From: Planktomarina sp.
GTDB lineage: Bacteria; Pseudomonadota; Alphaproteobacteria; Rhodobacterales; Rhodobacteraceae
Length of the DNA stretch: 11,476 nt
Direction of reading: 5' to 3'
Assembly: GCA_002698165.1 (NCBI GenBank)
Contig: NZVF01000016.1
Location: 33,815-45,290, forward strand
Shown: piece after piece, positions 6,851 to 11,476 of the stretch
Position numbering within the stretch: the first letter of the stretch is position 1
How the letters are laid out: every line of letters starts with the position of its first letter
Notes under the pieces: model-generated
Told to the model about the DNA's origin: nothing
What the model saw: the letters and a program-made list of their open reading frames with translations, nothing else
Database searches by the model: none
Made by a program: the position numbers and the translations under genes

Positions 6851-7822
6851 ATGGGATTGTTACAAGATGGAAAATGGGTTGACCAATGGTATGATACATG
6901 CGCAACGGGTGGCCATTTTGTGCGTAAAGCACCACAATTCCGGAACTGGATAACGGTAGATGGAAATGCGGGACCAAGTGGTAATGATGGCTTCAAAGCC
7001 GAAATAGGGCGCTATCATCTTTATATATCTCATGCCTGCCCTTGGGCGCATAGGACCGCAATTTTTAGGTATTTAAAAAAATTAGATAGTATGATTTCAA
7101 TCTCTGTTGTCCATTGGCACATGGCAGAGAGTGGTTGGACGTTTGATCCCGCAGAGGGGGTGATCTCTGATTCAGTTAATGGAGCACAAGCAGTGCATCA
7201 GATTTACACAAAAGCTGTATCGAACTACTCTGGTCGAGTAACTGTTCCAGTTCTTTGGGACAAAAAAACTAATACTATAGTTTCAAATGAGTCGTCTGAA
7301 ATTATCAGGATGTTTAATTCTGCTTTTGATCAGGTTGGAGCTGCCCCAGGTGATTATTATCCTGAGGCTTTAAGGTCAAAAATAGATAGTCTAAATGAGA
7401 GAATTTATAACACATTGAATAATGGTGTTTATCGGTGTGGTTTTGCCACGACACAAAAGGCTTATGAAGAGGTGGTAGAGCCACTTTTTGCTACTTTGGA
7501 TTGGCTCGAAAAAATACTCGCTATTAATCGATATCTTGTAGGAGAAAAAATTACTGAAGCTGATTGGCGATTATTTACTACATTGATCCGTTTTGACGCT
7601 GTTTATTTTGGACATTTCAAATGCAACGTGCGTCGAATAGCTGATTACCCTAATTTGTCGAATTATCTTTGTGACCTGTATCAATACCCTGGTATAGCTA
7701 AGACGGTAAATATGGATCACATAAAAAACCATTATTATGGAAGCCATGAAACAATAAATCCTTCAGGAATTGTACCTGTTGGCCCGGACATGCATTTCAT
7801 GGAGCCCCATAATCGAGGATGA
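6851..7822 (+). CDS. yqjG: Glutathionyl-hydroquinone reductase (Xi-class GST, PcpF/YqjG family)
   Basis: Reduces glutathionyl-hydroquinones to free hydroquinone and glutathione disulphide through a thiol mechanism, rescuing quinone-glutathione adducts in the cytoplasm. At 323 residues it is close to E. coli YqjG (328). The catalytic cysteine is C63 in SHACPWAHRT, the same number as in YqjG. Further family marks are VPVLW (132-136), NNGVYRCGFA with Y194, ITEADWRLFTTLIRFD (234-249), and HYYGSH (294-299) followed by NPSGIVPVGP; Y194 and the HYYG tyrosines match active-site tyrosines known in this family. ATG at 6851 has GGAGAG just upstream and lies 15 bases after the pirin stop, so the two form an operon. 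In the pentachlorophenol pathway the homologue PcpF repairs a damaged dehalogenation step; here it sits beside a corrinoid dehalogenase and a phenol hydroxylase, which implies a quinone-generating pathway. Confidence 0.95.
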   Translation: MGLLQDGKWVDQWYDTCATGGHFVRKAPQFRNWITVDGNAGPSGNDGFKAEIGRYHLYISHACPWAHRTAIFRYLKKLDSMISISVVHWHMAESGWTFDPAEGVISDSVNGAQAVHQIYTKAVSNYSGRVTVPVLWDKKTNTIVSNESSEIIRMFNSAFDQVGAAPGDYYPEALRSKIDSLNERIYNTLNNGVYRCGFATTQKAYEEVVEPLFATLDWLEKILAINRYLVGEKITEADWRLFTTLIRFDAVYFGHFKCNVRRIADYPNLSNYLCDLYQYPGIAKTVNMDHIKNHYYGSHETINPSGIVPVGPDMHFMEPHNRG

Positions 7823-7947
7823 AGCTGGAAGTATTCAGAAAGCAATAAGGAAAAATTCTGATATTATTCTCAATTTTATTAATCAATCTAATTGCTCAAG
7901 AAATGCGGCTACACAAATTCTGAAAGATAAATTATTTGCGGTCGTAA

Positions 7948-7962
7948 CATAGCGAGGCTATG
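7948..7962 (+). other. Hairpin holding the only ribosome-binding-like sequence of zapE
   Basis: CATAGC and GCTATG form a perfect 6-base stem around the loop GAG, 8 bases before the zapE ATG. The only purine-rich SD-like stretch, GAGG at 7954-7957, lies in the loop and stem and is 13 bases from the start codon, farther than usual. The in-frame TAG at 7950-7952 and the absence of other start codons fix the start at 7971. The structure could damp translation of zapE, or it may be chance. Confidence 0.35.
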
Positions 7963-7970
7963 CGCATTAC

Positions 7971-9020
7971 ATGAATTTAATTGATGTTTATTCTAATGCG
8001 GTTTCATCAGGAAGCCTTCAAGCTGACAGAGCTCAAGAAATTGTTTTGTCAGAGTTGCAGCGATTGTTTTCTGCTTTGAGTATACCTCGCCGCAAGTTTT
8101 GGTTCAAAAAACCACAGACGGCGCCTAAAGGTATATACATTTGGGGTGGAGTTGGATGTGGAAAATCTATGCTCATGGATATGTTTGCTCGAGGTTTAAT
8201 TGAAAAAGTTCGACGAGTTCATTTCCATGCTTTCATGCAAGAGGTACATGCTGGGATCGCAGAAGCAAAATCAAAGGGTGTAGTCGACGCTATTAAACCA
8301 GTTGCTCGGAAAATGTCTGTTGGAATTCAATGCCTAGCATTCGATGAAATGCAAATTACAGATATCGCAGATGCCATGCTTGTTGGTCGGCTTTTTGAAG
8401 CTCTTTTTTCTTCTGGAGTTACGATAGTTGCCACTTCAAATCGCCATCCTAATGATCTTTATAAGGACGGCCTAAATAGACAGTTGTTTTTGCCGTTTAT
8501 CGATATGTTGAAAGAAAAAATGGTGGTTCGTGAGTTGGCATCAACTACGGACTACCGGCAAAACCGAATGCTTGGGCAGAAAATTTATTTCAGCCCTTTG
8601 GGGATCAAAGCTACGACTGATATGGATGAGCTTTGGCTGCAATTAGCTGGGGGACCAGGTCAACTTTTGAGCTTAGAAGTGAAATCTCGCCAAGTTCATA
8701 TACCAAGTTTTAGAAATGGAATTGCCCGTATTTCATTTTCTGAACTTTGTGGTCAGCCTCTTGGAGCGGCGGACTATCTAGCTTTGACTTCTGAGATCAA
8801 AGTTCTAATGCTTGATGATATTCCATCTCTGAGCCGTGATAATTCCAGTGAAGCTAAACGCTTTGTCACGTTAATAGACACAGTTTATGAGGCTCATATA
8901 GGTTTTATAGCGTCTGCTGCTGCTCCTCCTGAACAATTATACCTTGAAGGAATAGGCAGCTTTGAGTTTGAGAGAACAGCTTCTCGGTTGCGCGAAATGC
9001 AATCAAATGATTGGAACTAA
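7971..9020 (+). CDS. zapE: Cell division protein ZapE / AFG1-like ATPase
   Basis: AAA-type ATPase of the AFG1/LACE1/ZapE family; in E. coli ZapE acts at the Z-ring under stress, and the mitochondrial relatives help degrade respiratory subunits. The 349 residues include a Walker A GGVGCGKS (59-66, K65), FHAFM (85-89), a Walker B CLAFDEMQITD (D125, E126), a sensor-like TSNRHP (155-160) and the conserved C-terminal FERTASRLREMQS. The length is typical for alphaproteobacteria, and the opening (VYSNAVSSGSLQADRAQE) matches the family N-terminus. The ATG has a weak, distant SD (see the hairpin upstream). It follows the reductase gene after 148 bases on the same strand but looks like an independent housekeeping gene. 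It converges with folC, 29 bases apart, with no clear terminator hairpin between. Confidence 0.95.
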   Translation: MNLIDVYSNAVSSGSLQADRAQEIVLSELQRLFSALSIPRRKFWFKKPQTAPKGIYIWGGVGCGKSMLMDMFARGLIEKVRRVHFHAFMQEVHAGIAEAKSKGVVDAIKPVARKMSVGIQCLAFDEMQITDIADAMLVGRLFEALFSSGVTIVATSNRHPNDLYKDGLNRQLFLPFIDMLKEKMVVRELASTTDYRQNRMLGQKIYFSPLGIKATTDMDELWLQLAGGPGQLLSLEVKSRQVHIPSFRNGIARISFSELCGQPLGAADYLALTSEIKVLMLDDIPSLSRDNSSEAKRFVTLIDTVYEAHIGFIASAAAPPEQLYLEGIGSFEFERTASRLREMQSNDWN

Positions 9021-9049
9021 AGCTGACTAATTTAATATTTTGCAATTGT

Positions 9050-10333
9050 TTAATATGTATTTTTGTTTTCTCGCAAAACATGGCCAGCTAGATACAGCGA
9101 CCCGCAGATCAGTATGCGAGAACCGGGATAAAGCTCAGATAAATTTTTTAAGATTTGGTTAATATTTTTCCCTTGAAAGCATGTCAAACCGAAGCCATTG
9201 CCGACTTCCATTAACTCAATTTCTGATATGGCATTTGGAACATCTGGAATTGACAGAGCAGTCAAAGATTTACAGTGTTTTGAAATAGGTTTTAAAAAAC
9301 CTTCAACCTCTTTAGTGTTAATCATGCCACATATGATGTGCGTATCGCGCTTTGGCAGGCTTTCTAATGTAGCAGCAATTGCTCGCCCAGCTGCGGGGTT
9401 ATGCCCCCCATCTAACCAGATATCATTATGAGGCAGAGTATCAACTAATGAGCCAGTTTGAAGTCGTTCCATGCGGGCAGGCCATATGGCATCAGTTACC
9501 GCACCGGTACAATTAATTTTGTTCATTTTCAAACATCGCAAAGTTGCAATTGCAGCTCCTGCATTTTCTATTTGGTGGGGGCCTGGAAGAGAGGGGAGCG
9601 GTAAATCTAAGCGACCATTTTCATCCTGATATATCAAATTTCCAGCTTCAACATCCACGTGCCAATCTTGGCCATGAATTAACAAAGTTGCACCAACTTT
9701 AGCTGCCTGCTTTTCAATTATCTCACGTGCTTCGTCGTGTTGTGGGCCGATGATGGCAGTAACGCCTTGCTTTAAAATACCAGCTTTTTCATATGCAATT
9801 TTTGCAATCGTATCACCTAAAAATTGTTGATGGTCCAAATCAATCGGTGTGATAATGCAGGCCGCAGGTTTATTAACAACATTTGTTGCATCAAGTCGGC
9901 CACCCAATCCCACTTCAAGAATAGTATAATCAGCAGATACCTGTGAGAAGGCTCGCATCGCAGCGCATGTGGTGATCTCAAAATAGGTTATATTTTGACC
10001 ATTGTTAGCTTCATAACAGGTATCAAGCTGTTGGGTTAAGGCTTCTTCAGTAATTAATTTGCCGGCTATTCGAATGCGTTCGTGGAATTTGGCTAAGTGA
10101 GGAGAGGTGTAAGCATGCACTAATTTTCCTGTGGCTTCCAAACCGGCACGGATCATAGCCTGCGTGCTGCCTTTGCCATTTGTTCCTGCAATATGAATAA
10201 CGGGTGGCAGAGATAACTGGGGATTACCTAAATATTTTAAAAGCAACGAAACTCGGTCCAACGTCAAATCAATGACTTTGGGATGAAGATCCATCATCCG
10301 CTCTAGGATGTGGTCCGATGGATTTGATGTCAC
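9050..10333 (-). CDS. folC: Bifunctional dihydrofolate synthase / folylpolyglutamate synthase
   Basis: Mur-ligase-family enzyme that adds glutamate to dihydropteroate and then extends the polyglutamate tail of folates, using ATP. The 427 residues are normal. Motifs in order are IAGTNGKGS (P-loop, 48-56), [14 protein letters not shown] (76-89), [10 protein letters not shown] (142-151), DLDHQQFLG (165-173), a PGPHQIENA motif (250-258), WPARMER (284-290) and LDGGHNP (307-313). The start codon is GTG at 10333, overlapping the accD stop as GTGA, which suggests translational coupling; an SD is weak (CGGA). An internal ATG at M13/M14 is less likely because the family's [13 protein letters not shown] helix follows immediately. 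Second gene of an accD-folC operon. Confidence 0.96.
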   Translation of the reverse strand: MTSNPSDHILERMMDLHPKVIDLTLDRVSLLLKYLGNPQLSLPPVIHIAGTNGKGSTQAMIRAGLEATGKLVHAYTSPHLAKFHERIRIAGKLITEEALTQQLDTCYEANNGQNITYFEITTCAAMRAFSQVSADYTILEVGLGGRLDATNVVNKPAACIITPIDLDHQQFLGDTIAKIAYEKAGILKQGVTAIIGPQHDEAREIIEKQAAKVGATLLIHGQDWHVDVEAGNLIYQDENGRLDLPLPSLPGPHQIENAGAAIATLRCLKMNKINCTGAVTDAIWPARMERLQTGSLVDTLPHNDIWLDGGHNPAAGRAIAATLESLPKRDTHIICGMINTKEVEGFLKPISKHCKSLTALSIPDVPNAISEIELMEVGNGFGLTCFQGKNINQILKNLSELYPGSRILICGSLYLAGHVLRENKNTY

Positions 10334-11250
10334 GTCAGTTTATCCGCGTTGATCGATTTTTCTTCTGGTAAGGGTTTCGGCAGGTTCCCTTTTATAGCGG
10401 GTGATTTCTTCAATAAAATTCGTATTATTGTTATTAACTCTTCACGCATTTGTTTGCGATGGGTCACCCGGTCTAGCATGCCATGATCCAATAAATATTC
10501 AGCGCGTTGAAAGCCTTCAGGTAATTTTTCACGAATAGTTTGTTCAATTACCCTTTGGCCTGCGAAGCAGATTAGAGCATTGGGTTCAGCGATATGTACG
10601 TCACCAAGCATGGCATAGGATGCAGTAACGCCACCGGTAGTCGGGTGGGTAAGCACCACGATATAGGGTAGATTTGCTTCTTTCAGCATTTGGACAGCAA
10701 TTGTAGTCCGTGGCATTTGCATAAGAGACAAAATGCCTTCCTGCATTCGTGCACCTCCAGCAGCTGAAAATAGTATCAATGGTCTTTTTAATTCAACGGC
10801 TCTTTGTGCTGCAGCAATTATTGCGTTGCCAACATGCATACCCATAGATCCGCCCATAAATGAGAAATCTTGGCAGGCTGCGATTATGCCTGTATTGCCA
10901 ATCTCACCTTCAGCTATCAACATGGCTTCTGTTTCACCAGTTTTTTTCTGAGCCACTTTTAATCGGTCAGGGTATTTTTTTTGGTCACGAAACTTAAGAG
11001 GATCAACGATTGGCTTTGGGACTTTGACGTCAATAAAAATACCTCCATCAAACAGTGCTTCTAGCCTTGAACGAGGACTAATTGCCATATGATGGTCGCA
11101 TTGTGTACAAACATTTAAATTGTCAGAAAGTTCACGGTGAAACAACATCGTGCCACACTCGCCACACTTAGTCCAAAGGTTTTCTGGGACTTCACGACGC
11201 GAAAATAGCGAATTTATTTTTGGTCGGACGTAGTTGGAAATCCAATTCAA
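10330..11250 (-). CDS. accD: Acetyl-CoA carboxylase carboxyltransferase subunit beta
   Basis: Beta subunit of the carboxyltransferase that, with AccA, moves the carboxyl group from biotin to acetyl-CoA to form malonyl-CoA, the first step of fatty acid synthesis. The 306 residues open with a zinc ribbon: C29, C32, C48 and C51 (CGECG and CTQCD). The crotonase-like domain has GGARMQEG (165-172) and [12 protein letters not shown] (206-217), the oxyanion-forming glycines. The start codon is TTG at 11250: the N-terminus [20 protein letters not shown] matches the alphaproteobacterial family, the next in-frame ATG is at residue 35 inside the zinc ribbon, and AGGAAG lies about 9 bases upstream. Its stop overlaps the folC start. 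Confidence 0.97.
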   Translation of the reverse strand: MNWISNYVRPKINSLFSRREVPENLWTKCGECGTMLFHRELSDNLNVCTQCDHHMAISPRSRLEALFDGGIFIDVKVPKPIVDPLKFRDQKKYPDRLKVAQKKTGETEAMLIAEGEIGNTGIIAACQDFSFMGGSMGMHVGNAIIAAAQRAVELKRPLILFSAAGGARMQEGILSLMQMPRTTIAVQMLKEANLPYIVVLTHPTTGGVTASYAMLGDVHIAEPNALICFAGQRVIEQTIREKLPEGFQRAEYLLDHGMLDRVTHRKQMREELITIIRILLKKSPAIKGNLPKPLPEEKSINADKLT

Positions 11251-11280
11251 GTGTACTTCTTCCTATTTAAGCTGTGTTTT

Positions 11281-11310
11281 AGGACAGTTAATCACCTGTA
11301 CAGTTAAATG
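11281..11310. repeat. Short direct repeat upstream of accD
   Basis: ACAGTTAA occurs at 11284-11291 and again at 11300-11307, 16 bases apart start to start, with the palindrome CTGTACAG at 11296-11303 overlapping the second copy. It lies in the 64-base gap between the preceding minus-strand reading frame and accD. It could be an accD operator or promoter element, but no clear -10/-35 pair was seen. Confidence 0.2.
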
Positions 11311-11314
11311 CAAC

Positions 11315-11476
11315 TTAAGTACGCATAACAAGCCGTACAAAAAGATAGGCCACTAAAATACCTAGTGCCTCCTTCGGTAAACGAGTGATCAATTCAGCTG
11401 TATCTATCACTGAGAAAGGGTAAACGTAGAGACTTAGACCACCTAAAAAATCTTCTAGACCAAAAACGGCAAGGGC
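11315..11476 (-). CDS. C-terminal end of an unidentified hydrophobic protein (partial)
   Basis: A frame open from the right edge runs 53 codons to TAA at 11317-11315, 64 bases before the accD start. The product fragment is rich in hydrophobic residues and ends LGILVAYLFVRLVMRT, which looks like a membrane-associated segment followed by a short basic tail. I do not recognise the family. A stop-free run of this length could also be chance, but orientation and spacing fit a gene upstream of accD. It does not look like the end of TrpA or TrpB, which I half expected upstream of accD. Confidence 0.4.
   Translation of the reverse strand, partial: ALAVFGLEDFLGGLSLYVYPFSVIDTAELITRLPKEALGILVAYLFVRLVMRT

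Noticed and set aside
7770..7952. 60-codon open frame crossing the end of the glutathionyl-hydroquinone reductase gene
   Set aside because: It starts inside that gene in another frame, has no ribosome binding site, and the extension past 7822 is not recognisable. The reductase already ends at its normal family C-terminus, so no frameshift is indicated.
9021..9056. Possible bidirectional terminator between zapE and folC
   Set aside because: Only an 8-base direct repeat (TTTAATAT at 9031 and 9049) and the palindrome CAATTG were found. There is no GC-rich stem with a T-tract.
1..11476. CRISPR arrays, tRNA or rRNA genes, insertion sequences
   Set aside because: No regularly spaced repeats, cloverleaf-like segments, transposase-like reading frames or terminal inverted repeats were recognised on either strand.

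Overview
The window looks like chromosomal DNA of an alphaproteobacterium, probably marine. It is AT-rich (GC in the low 40s by eye). The order accD-folC, the AccD N-terminus, the FolC opening ([13 protein letters not shown]) and a ZapE/AFG1 ATPase nearby all read like alphaproteobacterial, possibly Rhodobacterales-related, housekeeping genes. The taxonomic call is inference from remembered protein families, not from a search.

Left part (1-7822): a divergently organised catabolic locus for halogenated phenolic compounds. On the minus strand, in transcription order, there is a 1076-residue self-sufficient reductive dehalogenase (cobalamin domain, two 4Fe-4S sites, fused C-terminal FMN/NAD/2Fe-2S reductase; 5730-2500), a TfdB-type FAD phenol hydroxylase (2369-615), and an intradiol ring-cleavage dioxygenase resembling hydroxyquinol 1,2-dioxygenases (605-1), which runs off the left edge. 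On the plus strand, from the same 190-base intergenic region, come a pirin-family cupin (5921-6835) and a glutathionyl-hydroquinone reductase (6851-7822). The intergenic region is dense in inverted repeats and contains a perfect TTGACA -35 box facing the dehalogenase.

A coherent model (inference): the fusion enzyme removes halide from a halophenol in the cytoplasm using NAD(P)H and a corrinoid. The hydroxylase adds a second or third hydroxyl group and the dioxygenase opens the ring. The glutathionyl-hydroquinone reductase rescues glutathione adducts formed when hydroquinones oxidise to quinones. The next expected step (maleylacetate reductase) and any regulator would lie beyond position 1 or elsewhere.

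Right part (7823-11476): core genes. zapE (plus) converges on folC and accD (minus); folC and accD overlap by four bases (GTGA). accD uses a TTG start and folC a GTG start. At the right edge is the C-terminus of an unidentified hydrophobic protein on the minus strand. No tRNA, rRNA, CRISPR array, insertion sequence or integrase was seen.
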